Source: CAIKNB01 sp964415965
GTDB taxonomy: Bacteria > Patescibacteriota > Patescibacteriia > 2-12-FULL-60-25
DNA: 64,000 nucleotides
Direction: 5' to 3'
Assembly: GCA_964415965.1 (NCBI GenBank)
Contig: CAYQCK010000003.1
Location: forward strand, 1 to 64,000
Shown: in pieces, positions 53,880 to 61,611 of the stretch
How positions within the stretch are numbered: position 1 is the stretch's first letter
How the letters are laid out: each line of letters begins with the position of its first letter
The notes under the pieces: generated by a model
Told to the model about the DNA's origin: nothing
Databases searched by the model: none
What the model saw: the letters and a program-made list of their open reading frames with translations, nothing else
Position numbers and translations under genes: made by a program

Positions 53880-54684
53880 CCGTCGAAGTCGGCGGCGTGC
53901 CCTTCCAATCAGGCTTCAAACCAGGCTGATCGACTTGGATCGGCGAACTCGTGGAGGTGGTCGTCTGGATTTTCGCGGTCGTGGTCGCAGTCGGCGACTG
54001 GGTCGACGGCGGCGTGCTTCCGCCCGCGCCCAATCCCCTCTGCTGGTCGACGTTCTGGACGGCGGCATCGTAAAGCTTCAGCAACTCCTCGTCCGAGATG
54101 CTGTCGATGTCGGTGTCGGGAAGCTTCTCTTTGAGCAGACGGCGAATGTTAGCCGGGTCGCGCGACAGCATGGCTTGGGCCTGGGCGACGGTATTGGCCG
54201 TGCCGCTGCTCATCAGGCCGCCTAATCCTCCCTGGAGCGGGCTAGTCTCGCCGGGCAATCCGTCCGAACCGCTTGAGGTCGAGTACACGCCGCTCACATC
54301 CAAAGCGCCCGAGCTGTTCGGCGCGTTCAGGCAACCCAAACCGCGGCGCGTCACCACCCGGACATTGTCCGGGATGCCGTCGCCGCACGTGTCACGGAGG
54401 TTCGCGTTCGTATGGTAGACGTTCTGCTCGTCCCAATTGGACAGACCGTCGCCATCCGTGTCCAGCCGCTTCTGCTGGGCGATCTGTTCCTCGGTCGTCA
54501 GGCCGATGAGCTTCTTGGCGTCCGTGAGCGTGGTCTTCTCGACCAGGAACGGCGCGCGGATCAGGTTATTGATCCGGAACAGCGACAGCCCCAAGGCTGC
54601 TCCGGCCATAACGCTAAGCAAGACCAAGGCCATTTTCTGTTCCTTAGCCAACGCATACCAACGCTCTACAATGTCACGCCACAT
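53860..54684 (-). CDS. Membrane-anchored protein with a TSP3-like calcium motif
   Basis: 274 residues. A cytoplasmic start (MWRDIVERWYALAKEQK) and one membrane segment (about 18-37) lead to an outside part with the thrombospondin type-3-like repeat LDTDGDGLSNWDEQ and DTCGDGIPDNV, typical calcium-binding DxDxDG loops. A helical part follows (DPANIRRLLKEKLPDTDIDSISDEEL), then a Thr/Ser/Pro-rich stalk ending TSTGAEIYP. It is first of the operon with the giant protein, whose start lies inside its last codons, so the two are probably produced together and may interact at the surface. Confidence 0.82.
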   Translation of the reverse strand: MWRDIVERWYALAKEQKMALVLLSVMAGAALGLSLFRINNLIRAPFLVEKTTLTDAKKLIGLTTEEQIAQQKRLDTDGDGLSNWDEQNVYHTNANLRDTCGDGIPDNVRVVTRRGLGCLNAPNSSGALDVSGVYSTSSGSDGLPGETSPLQGGLGGLMSSGTANTVAQAQAMLSRDPANIRRLLKEKLPDTDIDSISDEELLKLYDAAVQNVDQQRGLGAGGSTPPSTQSPTATTTAKIQTTTSTSSPIQVDQPGLKPDWKGTPPTSTGAEIYP

Positions 54685-54705
54685 TGCTGTATATCTAGCT
54701 CCGAA

Positions 54706-54714
54706 AGTATAGCA
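54706..54714 (-). promoter_or_regulatory. Extended -10 promoter of the giant-protein operon
   Basis: TGCTATACT on the minus strand (TGn plus TATACT), about 22 bases upstream of the ATG at 54684. The -35 is weak, as is usual for extended -10 promoters. Confidence 0.6.
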
Positions 54715-55071
54715 TGCCGACGCCCAAAACGGGAACGCCCCGACCCCGCAGAAATCGCGGACAGCACCACCCTCCGCCCAAACCCGTTCTCCAGCTTCCT
54801 CCGAGGGATTTCAATGCCCCTTTTTCGTACATGCCGTTGGGCACCTGTTGTTCCCTAGCCCAACCATGGATTCCAGCTGGAGTTTACCCCGGCCACCGAG
54901 CCGGGGCTGGAATGACAGTAGAGGCGAAAACGCCCCGTTTCGCAAGTGACGCAGGGGGTCTGGGGGGCCGCGCAAGCGTGGCGCACAGAATCACAAAAGC
55001 CCGCGACACCGAGAGCGGCATCGCGGACCCCCAGGACTTTTGCTACTTTTGGTCACAAAAGTAGATTTAAA
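54715..55071. other. Gene-free stretch filled by dispersed repeats
   Basis: About 360 bases without a supported gene. It holds a diverged VIPAKAGIQ-type palindrome (54867-54918) and a 130-base repeat (54940-55070) also present at 57888-58018. Confidence 0.7.
54940..55070. repeat. 130-bp dispersed repeat, copy 1
   Basis: Shares with 57888-58018 the order CGCAAGTGAC, a G-run, AAGCGTGGC, ACCGAGAGCG, GGACCCCC and the terminal hairpin CTACTTTTGGTCACAAAAGTAG-like (nine-base stem). Long G/C blocks at both ends can pair with each other. Confidence 0.75.
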
Positions 55072-55443
55072 TCATTCCCCCTCCCACTCTATCGCAATCT
55101 TCTGCCCATGCTCACGCACCGGAATGCGGATTTCGAGCACGCCGTTCTTGAGCGTGGACTGGGCCGAATCCGTCGCCACCTCGTACGGCAGGACGATCGA
55201 ACGGCTGAAAGCGCCCCAAAAACATTCACGATAGAACCAATCGTCCTCCGGGACTTCCTTGATCATCGAGCGGTGGCCGCGGATGGTAAGCAGGTCGCCA
55301 TGGATGGAGATGTCCAGATCCTCCGGCCGCACCCCGGCGACCGTCGATCGGATGACGAGCTCATCGCCATCGCGGAAAACATCGACCGACAGCTGCCCCT
55401 CGTTCGAAGGAGCCATCCAATCATTCGCCGGAAGGATTTGCAT
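55072..55443 (-). CDS. Small heat shock protein (Hsp20/IbpA family)
   Basis: 123 residues from ATG 55443 (MQILPANDWMAPSNEG). The longer upstream frame is repeat sequence, so this start is preferred. The alpha-crystallin domain is complete: GQLSVDVFRDGDELVIRS, VAGVRPEDLDISIHGDLLTIRG, ECFWGAFSRSIVLPYEVATD, and KNGVLEIRIPV with the usual G-x-L pattern. The C-terminal I-x-I anchor is reduced to QKIAIEWEGE. It holds unfolded proteins in the cytoplasm. No CIRCE is seen here. Confidence 0.92.
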   Translation of the reverse strand: MQILPANDWMAPSNEGQLSVDVFRDGDELVIRSTVAGVRPEDLDISIHGDLLTIRGHRSMIKEVPEDDWFYRECFWGAFSRSIVLPYEVATDSAQSTLKNGVLEIRIPVREHGQKIAIEWEGE

Positions 55444-55484
55444 ACGGCGGAAGTATACCAGAGATTCCGGCATCCCGGCCAAAC

Positions 55485-55700
55485 GCCAGAACTCCGGAGA
55501 CCCCGGGTCGATGCCCGGGGAATCAAACACGATAGCTCGAATTCCATTTTTTCTGACATCCCGGCCAAGCGAGGCCGCCGAGCGCGAGCCGGGATCTCTG
55601 AACGGAGACCCCGGGTCTCGGCGCTGCCTCGCCCGGGGTGTCGATAATTACGTCGGCAACCGAAACCCCGGGTCGATGCCCGGGGTGTTGAATGCTGTTT
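55485..55700. repeat. Cluster of dispersed GC-rich repeats
   Basis: Contains CCCCGGGTC...GCCCGGGG palindromes near 55493-55521, 55605-55641 and 55660-55691, and a TGACATCCCGGCCAAGCGAG element at 55553-55600 matching 39433-39479. It sits between hsp20 and the VanW gene. No gene is seen. Confidence 0.75.
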
Positions 55701-55723
55701 GGGCGAATGATTATTCGCCCCTA
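55701..55723 (-). repeat. Palindromic repeat supplying the stop codon of the VanW gene
   Basis: GGGCGAAT gatt ATTCGCCC followed by CTA. The TAG stop of the VanW gene is the edge of the repeat. It is the same palindrome as inside rsmA (25460-25484). Confidence 0.8.
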
Positions 55724-57562
55724 CTCCGTTTTCTTGTCTCCTTCGGTCGTCGCCGACAATTTCTCGACGCCGATCAGGCACACGGCCTGCCACGGCCGGT
55801 AATGGCTGCGGAAGACCTGCTTGCGGTCCTCGCCGCCCGGCATCTTCACGGTATAGACGAACTCGGCATCCAGCCCGGTGTGGGCGATTTCGGTGCACTT
55901 CTTCTTGCCCGGGGCCAAATCCAGCGTCTCGACCAGCTTGGTCGGCGGCGGCGCGACCGAATTCCAGGTCCGCGGATAACTGTAATCGCCTTGCCGGCCG
56001 TCCGATGTGCCCCAGAACTCGAAGAACAGCTCATCACCCTTCTGGAAAGCGTGGATCATGATGGGATTGCCGGTATCGTTCCTGAATTTCAGGTCGGGAT
56101 GCGGGCCGTAGATGGTGGCGTCGGTGCCGGGCGGATCGTAATAGCGGACGCGGTACGAATGGTTCTGGCGCTCGGTGATCGGCAGGCCGGATTTCATGGC
56201 CCCGCGGAACAGCGTCGTCCCGATCTGGCAGAGTCCCCCGCCGTACTCCGGTTTGGTCTCGTTGCCCTTGATGACCATCTCCGGGAACCAGCCGTGTTTG
56301 CCGTCGATTTCGCCCATGGTATCGACCGTCGAGAACTCGGCGCCCGCTTCGATGATGGTGCCGTTAAGGATCTCGATGGCGCGCGCGATGTTCTTGCGGC
56401 GATTGGTCGGCGAACCGGAGAAATTCGAGTACCCCGTGCCGAGCAGTTCCTTGATGCCCATCTTCTGCGGATCCTCTCCGGCCAAAGTCGCCGCGATCTT
56501 CCTGACCTGCAACGGGAAAGTCGAGGTGGCGGGCCATTCGGCCAAGACCGGCTTCAGGGTCGCGTCGGCGTCGATGGCAGAGCCCTCGGTGCCGGCGGTG
56601 AAGGACGCGATCTTCCCGTCCTTGAATTCCAGGCTGCCCTTCTTGCCCTCTTTCTCGACGCCCGGCGCCGCCGTCTTGATGCCTTCCGCGAACTTCTTGG
56701 CGTCGATGGTCAAAGCAAGCTCGCCGGCCTTGCCCGCGACCCCGATCCAACCGGCCAAAGTCGAGGTCGGGATGGCGTAATTGTTCTTTTCGTAGGTAAA
56801 TACCAGCTGCGGCCGGTTCAGGAAATCGAAGACTTGCGGCATCAGCGGTTCCAGGTCGGCCGCCGAAATCGTCGGCTTCACCGTCCTGACGCTCAAGGCG
56901 ATCGGCTTGAAATCCAATTTTTTCGCTTGACGCTCCAATTCATCCATCGCGTTGTCCGTGATGAGCACCTGGCCGCCTCGTTCCGGCTCGATCGAGACCG
57001 ACGGCCGCGTGCCCGACGGCGCGCTGATGGCAAGAGCCGCGTCCTTCGCCTCCTTCAGGTCGGATTTGAGGTTCGCCTGCAAGGCATCCACCACAGCCGC
57101 CCTGTCGACCGTGACCCGCGCCAAGATGTCCATCGGGTAGACGCGCAAACGCATCTGCTCCTGGACGTCCTTGCGCCAACCGTCTTCGCGGCCCAAGCCG
57201 TAGGCGACGTCCAACGCCTGGTCGACGTCGTAGCGCACCAAATCGCGCGATGCGTCCGGATCGGTCGAAGCGGAAGTGACGTCGAGGGTCACGTCGCGTC
57301 CTTGGTAGCTGAAACGCAATCCTTTGCCCAAGGCGTCGTCGATGGCCTTCTGCACGGTTTGGCGCGCCTCGCTCTTGGTCAATCCGTCGAGCCTGACGCC
57401 CAAAATCCTGACGCCCGGGAACATCCGGTTCTCGTACAGGCGCCCGTAGGCCATCAGCGAACCGGCGGCCATCAAGCAGCCCACGGCCAAGATGCCGACC
57501 ATGACGTTCGTCCAGACGAGGATTATCCTGACCGTCTGGAGCTTCGGATTCTTGCTGGCCAT
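55721..57562 (-). CDS. VanW-family membrane-anchored protein
   Basis: 613 residues, ATG 57562. An N-terminal membrane segment (about 11-35) is followed by an outside region with two tandem peptidoglycan-binding-4-like domains (LGVRLDGLTKSEARQTVQKAI; further PTISAADLEPLM) and the VanW domain (about 385-520): NRRKNIARAIEILNGTIIEAGAEFS, PEMVIKGNETKPEYGGGLCQIGTTLFRGAM (read in parts) and HSYRVRYYDPPGTDATIYGP. VanW proteins are widespread cell-wall-associated proteins of uncertain role. The stop codon comes from a dispersed palindrome. It is cotranscribed with the small gene just upstream. Confidence 0.92.
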   Translation of the reverse strand: MASKNPKLQTVRIILVWTNVMVGILAVGCLMAAGSLMAYGRLYENRMFPGVRILGVRLDGLTKSEARQTVQKAIDDALGKGLRFSYQGRDVTLDVTSASTDPDASRDLVRYDVDQALDVAYGLGREDGWRKDVQEQMRLRVYPMDILARVTVDRAAVVDALQANLKSDLKEAKDAALAISAPSGTRPSVSIEPERGGQVLITDNAMDELERQAKKLDFKPIALSVRTVKPTISAADLEPLMPQVFDFLNRPQLVFTYEKNNYAIPTSTLAGWIGVAGKAGELALTIDAKKFAEGIKTAAPGVEKEGKKGSLEFKDGKIASFTAGTEGSAIDADATLKPVLAEWPATSTFPLQVRKIAATLAGEDPQKMGIKELLGTGYSNFSGSPTNRRKNIARAIEILNGTIIEAGAEFSTVDTMGEIDGKHGWFPEMVIKGNETKPEYGGGLCQIGTTLFRGAMKSGLPITERQNHSYRVRYYDPPGTDATIYGPHPDLKFRNDTGNPIMIHAFQKGDELFFEFWGTSDGRQGDYSYPRTWNSVAPPPTKLVETLDLAPGKKKCTEIAHTGLDAEFVYTVKMPGGEDRKQVFRSHYRPWQAVCLIGVEKLSATTEGDKKTE

Positions 57563-57572
57563 ATGGTCTATT

Positions 57573-57782
57573 CTACCCTTTCAGGAGCTCATTGAGGAGA
57601 TGTCGGGCCAGGCGCTGGCGTCCGGCATCCTCTCCGCCCAAAACCGCGGCGAGCAAGGCGATATCCTGGCCGACCTTGGCCTCCCCCTCGATGGCCGACA
57701 CGGGCAACGCCAAAATCCGCCCGTTCTCCAAGCGCAGCTCAGCCTCTTCACCCCTGATTTCGGATATCTTGCCTTTCAACAT
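57573..57782 (-). CDS. Small SH3-like hypothetical protein
   Basis: 69 residues from ATG 57782 (MLKGKISEIRGEEAEL). The beginning has the pattern of a small beta-barrel (KGKISEIRGEEAELRLENGRILALPVSAI); the rest is a helix (GEDAGRQRLARHLLNELLKG). Ten bases separate its stop from the VanW start, so the two are cotranscribed. The short length and lack of a recognised family lower confidence. Confidence 0.6.
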   Translation of the reverse strand: MLKGKISEIRGEEAELRLENGRILALPVSAIEGEAKVGQDIALLAAVLGGEDAGRQRLARHLLNELLKG

Positions 57783-57797
57783 ATTGATGGCGCACAT

Positions 57798-58020
57798 TAG
57801 CCCGGAAATTAATTAATGTAAAGCCTCAAACGGGACGATGATTTCGGGATGACATGGCCCAATCACTAAATTCGGTCTGAATGAGCCCCACTTCGCAAGT
57901 GACAAGGGGGACCGGGGGTCCATGCTAAGCGTGGCCCGCAGGATAGCCGACGCTGGCGATACCGAGAGCGCATCATGGACCCCCGGAACTTTTGCTACTT
58001 TTGGTTACAAAAGTAGATAG
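57798..58020. repeat. 130-bp dispersed repeat, copy 2, and flank
   Basis: The part 57888-58018 matches 54940-55070 and ends in the same TTTTGCTACTTTTGGTTACAAAAGTAG-like hairpin. The flank 57798-57887 shows no gene. Confidence 0.7.
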
Positions 58021-58039
58021 GATGGCTTTCGCCCCAAAT

Positions 58040-58209
58040 AACAAAACAAGGCCTAAGGTAATCCGCATCCAAGAAACCTATTTATAGGGGAGTGCAAGTC
58101 CGAAGACCTGCGGCACCCTACGAAAGAGGTTCCATGCTTGTCGTGGACGCGGATTGCCCCAGACCTCGTGGCCTCGGCTATCCGTCAAGCTGTCAAAGCG
58201 CTGGCGTAA
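58040..58209 (-). ncRNA. Structured small RNA, candidate 6S-like RNA
   Basis: A minus-strand promoter (58216-58244) points into this stretch. The RNA can form a closing stem of about 22 pairs: GAGGTCTGGGG and AATCCGCGTCC on the 5' side with GGATGCGGATT and CCTTAGGCCTT on the 3' side. An internal open region follows, then a terminal hairpin with the perfect stem GCAGGTC-TTCG-GACTTGC. The 3' side of the open region carries a small hairpin CCTATAAATAGG. Closing stem, large bubble with a 3' mini-hairpin and terminal stem is the architecture of 6S RNA, which mimics an open promoter and binds RNA polymerase. Sequence identity to known 6S RNAs is not evident, so the name is tentative. Confidence 0.5.
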
Positions 58210-58215
58210 TGAGTG

Positions 58216-58244
58216 GTTATAACATGCCCCGGAAATCCTGTCAA
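58216..58244 (-). promoter_or_regulatory. Promoter of the small structured RNA
   Basis: -35 TTGACA (58244-58239), a 17-base spacer, -10 TATAAC (58221-58216). It is one of the best consensus promoters in the window. Confidence 0.78.
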
Positions 58245-58270
58245 TAGGGCCAACCGCCCCGGGACGAAAA

Positions 58271-58294
58271 AACGGTCTTCCGTGAAAGGCCGTT
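58271..58294 (-). terminator. Intrinsic terminator upstream of the small RNA promoter
   Basis: Minus strand stem AACGGCCTT / AAGACCGTT followed by TTTTTC. Confidence 0.7.
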
Positions 58295-58310
58295 CAAAGG
58301 TTCTGTTAAG

Positions 58311-58339
58311 ATTGAATCAAATTAGTAAAACCGTGTCAA
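58311..58339 (-). promoter_or_regulatory. Promoter-like site firing into a terminator
   Basis: -35 TTGACA (58339-58334), a 17-base spacer, weak -10 TTCAAT (58316-58311). Any transcript would meet the terminator at 58294-58271 after about ten bases. It may be fortuitous. Confidence 0.3.
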
Positions 58340-58380
58340 GTATCGTATATTTCATCTAAAATTAGCGGTTTTTTCATAAA

Positions 58381-58404
58381 AAATCCGCGTAAATGCGCGG
58401 ATTT
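58381..58404 (-). terminator. Intrinsic terminator after smc
   Basis: Minus strand stem AAATCCGCG / CGCGGATTT followed by TTTTATG. Confidence 0.88.
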
Positions 58405-58436
58405 CCTGGTTTTTGTTAAGTTTGGACAGCCGTTAT

Positions 58437-60698
58437 CTAGGTCTTCAGCTGACGCTCGGCTGGCTGGTCCAGCTTGACCGACAGCAACTGGGACACGCCG
58501 TCGTCACCCATAGTCACGCCGTAGAGCACGTTCGCCTTGTTCATGGTCGCCCGGTTGTGGGTCACGACGATGAACTGCGTCCGATCCGAGAGCGTGTCGA
58601 TGATCTCGGCGAACTTCCGCGAATTGGCCTCGTCGAGCGCCGCGTCTACCTCGTCCAGGACCACGAACGGCGACGGGTTGATGGCCATGATGGCGCAGAT
58701 GAGCGCAATGGAGGTCAAGGCGCGTTCGCCGCCAGACAGCAGGGCGATGGCTTTGAGCCGCTTGCCGGGCGGCGTGGCGTGGATCTCAATGCCCGCCGGC
58801 TGCGCTTCCCCCTCCCCTTCATCCCCGATGCCGCCCTCCACCTCTTCCGCCCCAGCATCCTGCTTCAAGCTTCCGGCTTCCGGGTTATCGCCTGCCGAAT
58901 CCGATTCTATCTTCACCAGTTCGGCCTCGCCGCCGCCGAACAGCTTCTTGAAGAACACGCCGAACTCCTGGTTCAGCTGGCGGAACGCCACGTCGCCGCG
59001 TTCCTTGATGGTCCGGTCGAGCTCGGCGATGACCGTCTCGAGCGAGGCGATGGCCTGCCGCAAATCGGTCGACTGGGTCGTCAGGTGCTCGAAGCGCTCC
59101 TTAGTCGTTTCGTATTCCTTGACCGTCTCGGGGTCGATGCCGCCAATCCACTCGAGCTGGGAACGCAGCCGCTGCATCCGACTGCGCAAGGCCTCGGCTT
59201 CGGCCTCGGCTTTGGCGGCCGTATCGGCCATGGCTTCAAGCTCGCCCTCGAGCGTCCCGGCCTGCTGGCGCAACTCGGCCAAGAAGCCCTCGCGCCGCGT
59301 CTCGAGCCGGGCCAGGTCGACGGCTGAGGCCGACACCCTCTGCTCGGCCTGCTGGGCTTCGTGGCGCTTGGCCGTAAGCCTGCGCTGCAGGTCGAACAAC
59401 TGGCTGCGGCTCTCGTCCTCCTTGCGGTTCAAGGCCTGGAGTTTGGCTTCCATTTCCCCGATCTTGGCCGCGACTTCCGACATCTCCTTGGCCAGCTGGC
59501 CGAATTCCTTCTCGAGCTCCGGATCCGCCTGTTCCTTCACCGGCTCGGGGGCGGGCTGTTGGAGTTGGGAAACCAGCTTCTGGTTTTCGGCCTTGAGCTC
59601 CTGAGCCAATTTCTTGGCCTTGTCCCAATCCGGCTTGGCCGACTCGAGTTCCTTGATGAGCTCGTCCTGCTTCGACGACAACCCCTCGATGCGCTCGATG
59701 ATCTTGGTGAGCGGCAAAGGCGACCACGGCTGCTTGGACTGGACTTTGGCCACCTCGCGCCGCGACTCTAGCCTGATCTGCCGTTCGCGCAGCTTGCTCC
59801 GTTCTTCCTTGAGCCCATCGATGGCCGCGCGCATCTCGCGCAATTCGCTCGAGACCGGCGTCGCCTTCTCCAGCTTGCCCAATTCCTGTTCGACCGCCTC
59901 GGCTTCGCGCTCTTTCGCGGCATGGTCCTGCTTGGCCTTTTCGGCCGCGGCCTGCGCCGCTTTGAGCTGGCTCCGCAACCCGGCCCAGACGCCGCCGAAA
60001 TACTCGCGTTCCACCTGGTGCAGCTCCTGCTCCAAAGCCTCGCGCTGGCGCAGGCGCTTGACCTGGCGCTCGAGCGAAGTGAGCCGCGGCTCGATCTCGC
60101 GCAGCATAAGCTCGGCCTGCTTAAGGTTGTCCCGGGCGTTATCCACCTTGTTGACCGCCGAGTGGCGCTTGAGCTGGAACGGCTTGAGGCCCGACGCCTC
60201 GTCGAAGAACTCGCGGCGCTCCCCCGGGCTGGCCGACAGGACCGCGTCAACCATGCCCTGTCCGATGACGCTGTAGGTCCGCTGGCCGACGCCGCATTGC
60301 GCCAACAGCATCGTCACGTCCATAAGCTTGGCCGCCTGCTTGTTGATTTCGTATTCGGATTGCCCGTCGCGGTACAGCCGGCGCGTGATGACGATCTCGG
60401 GCAGATCGATCTCCGGGTTGCGCTCGTTCGTGATGGTCATGCTGGCTTCGGCGAAGCCGGCGCGCGGTTTCTTGGCCGAACCCGAGAAGATGACGTCCTC
60501 CGATTTTTTGCTGCGCAGCAGCTTCATGCTCTGCTCGCCCATCACCCAGCGCAAGGCGTCGGCGACGTTGGACTTGCCGGACCCGTTCGGCCCCACGATG
60601 CCGGTCACGCCGCGCTTGTCGGCGCCCGGCACGAATTCCAGCACGGTCTTTTGGGCGAAGGTCTTGAACCCTTGGAGTTCCAGGCGGGAGAGATACAT
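58437..60698 (-). CDS. smc: SMC-family ATPase without a recognisable hinge
   Basis: 753 residues from ATG 60698 (MYLSRLELQGFKTFAQ). The head is typical SMC: Walker A GPNGSGKSNVADALRW (about 36-51), Q-loop region with SDVIFSGS-like text, signature LLSGGERALTSIAL (about 650), Walker B FVVLDEVDAALDEAN (about 680) and the His switch VVTHNRATM. Between the head halves there is only about 430 residues of coiled coil, broken by QQPAPEPVKEQADPELE. The globular hinge of about 150 residues, and half the usual arm length, are missing (usual length about 1170). It should still bind ATP and DNA; without a hinge, dimerisation must differ from the usual ring. Confidence 0.88.
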   Translation of the reverse strand: MYLSRLELQGFKTFAQKTVLEFVPGADKRGVTGIVGPNGSGKSNVADALRWVMGEQSMKLLRSKKSEDVIFSGSAKKPRAGFAEASMTITNERNPEIDLPEIVITRRLYRDGQSEYEINKQAAKLMDVTMLLAQCGVGQRTYSVIGQGMVDAVLSASPGERREFFDEASGLKPFQLKRHSAVNKVDNARDNLKQAELMLREIEPRLTSLERQVKRLRQREALEQELHQVEREYFGGVWAGLRSQLKAAQAAAEKAKQDHAAKEREAEAVEQELGKLEKATPVSSELREMRAAIDGLKEERSKLRERQIRLESRREVAKVQSKQPWSPLPLTKIIERIEGLSSKQDELIKELESAKPDWDKAKKLAQELKAENQKLVSQLQQPAPEPVKEQADPELEKEFGQLAKEMSEVAAKIGEMEAKLQALNRKEDESRSQLFDLQRRLTAKRHEAQQAEQRVSASAVDLARLETRREGFLAELRQQAGTLEGELEAMADTAAKAEAEAEALRSRMQRLRSQLEWIGGIDPETVKEYETTKERFEHLTTQSTDLRQAIASLETVIAELDRTIKERGDVAFRQLNQEFGVFFKKLFGGGEAELVKIESDSAGDNPEAGSLKQDAGAEEVEGGIGDEGEGEAQPAGIEIHATPPGKRLKAIALLSGGERALTSIALICAIMAINPSPFVVLDEVDAALDEANSRKFAEIIDTLSDRTQFIVVTHNRATMNKANVLYGVTMGDDGVSQLLSVKLDQPAERQLKT

Positions 60699-60762
60699 AT
60701 AGCCCACATAGATTACTTAAAAAACCGCTCTTCGGGAAGGGGAAAAGCCGCACCCGGCGGCA

Positions 60763-60791
60763 TTGACAAGGCTGCCGGAATATGGTTTGCT
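60763..60791 (+). promoter_or_regulatory. Promoter of the vWA gene
   Basis: -35 TTGACA (60763-60768), a 17-base spacer, weak -10 TTTGCT (60786-60791). It is divergent from smc. Confidence 0.5.
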
Positions 60792-60820
60792 GGGACATCG
60801 TCCCTTGAAAGGAGTCTTGC

Positions 60821-61492
60821 ATGGACCAGATCATCCGGCTCGGCTGCGCCGGCCTCGCGTCTTCCTTCACGACCATTTTCGGCCTCGTGATGGACCGGTC
60901 AGGCTCGATGCAGCGCTTCGGCGACGCGCCGGAGAAAGCCATCAACGACCACATCGTTTCGCTCCAGGCCGACCCGAACGCCGGCAACGCCATCGGTTTC
61001 GTCATCGCCTTCGCCGACGACGTCGAGCTACCCATCCCGCCCCAGCCCCTGGCCGGTATGCCCCGCCTCACCGGCTATTCGCCGACCGGCAGCGCCACCC
61101 GGCTCTACGGCACGGTGCTCACGGCGCTCAAGGAGATGCTCGAACTGCAGTCCAAGGCCCAGTCCAAGGGCGCGGACACCGGCCTCATCCTGACCGTCTT
61201 CACGGACGGCCAGGACAACGCTTCGACCGAAGAGGAGCGGGTCGAACTGTGCGAACTCTCGGGACAGGCGCTGGAGAAAGGCCTGGACCTGCTGGTCGTC
61301 GGCATCGGCACGCCCGGCGAGGACATCGCGCTCAAGATGGGCTTCCCGCCCAAGTGCGCCGTCACCATCGAGGCCCAGGCCGCGGCCATCCGCGAAACCA
61401 TGGTCGGCGTGACCCGACGGACGTGCATGACCATGACCGGAATGGGCCGGTCGGTCCCCGCCACCCCGACTCCCCCGCCCTCGTCCCGCTGA
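60821..61492 (+). CDS. Cytoplasmic von Willebrand factor A domain protein
   Basis: 223 residues, ATG 60821 after AAAGGAG. The protein is almost only a vWA domain. The MIDAS metal site is complete: DRSGS (25-29), Thr in GSATRLYGTVL and Asp in TVFTDGQDN. There is no signal peptide or membrane segment; the C-terminus is a short Pro/Thr/Ser tail (PATPTPPPSS). vWA domains mediate metal-dependent protein contacts, and stand-alone cytoplasmic forms often work with AAA ATPases or in stress and RNP complexes. It has its own promoter and terminator, so no operon partner is indicated. Confidence 0.85.
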   Translation: MDQIIRLGCAGLASSFTTIFGLVMDRSGSMQRFGDAPEKAINDHIVSLQADPNAGNAIGFVIAFADDVELPIPPQPLAGMPRLTGYSPTGSATRLYGTVLTALKEMLELQSKAQSKGADTGLILTVFTDGQDNASTEEERVELCELSGQALEKGLDLLVVGIGTPGEDIALKMGFPPKCAVTIEAQAAAIRETMVGVTRRTCMTMTGMGRSVPATPTPPPSSR

Positions 61493-61497
61493 ACCCC

Positions 61498-61535
61498 GCC
61501 CGGACAGTCATCCAGATTGTCCGGGCGTCATCTTT
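61498..61535 (+). terminator. Intrinsic terminator after the vWA gene
   Basis: Nine-base perfect stem GCCCGGACA / TGTCCGGGC followed by GTCATCTTTTC. Confidence 0.8.
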
Positions 61536-61577
61536 TCAAGACAGGATAATGCTGCTAACGTTTATCCCCGAAACCCA

Positions 61578-61600
61578 GGGCGCACGACCATGCGCCCCTA
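61578..61600 (+). repeat. Palindromic repeat just upstream of rbfA
   Basis: GGGCGCA cgacca TGCGCCC followed by CTAC, the same family as 25354-25376. It ends 12 bases before the rbfA start and takes the place where a ribosome binding site would be. Confidence 0.75.
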
Positions 61601-61611
61601 CCTACACCTAT

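Noticed and set aside
55444..55530. Longer N-terminus for Hsp20
   Set aside because: The extension is encoded by a dispersed repeat; the ATG at 55443 gives the normal family start.
58040..58209. tmRNA, SRP RNA or RNase P RNA
   Set aside because: No tRNA-like end or tag frame (tmRNA), no GGAA/AGCAG SRP loop and no RNase P core sequences.
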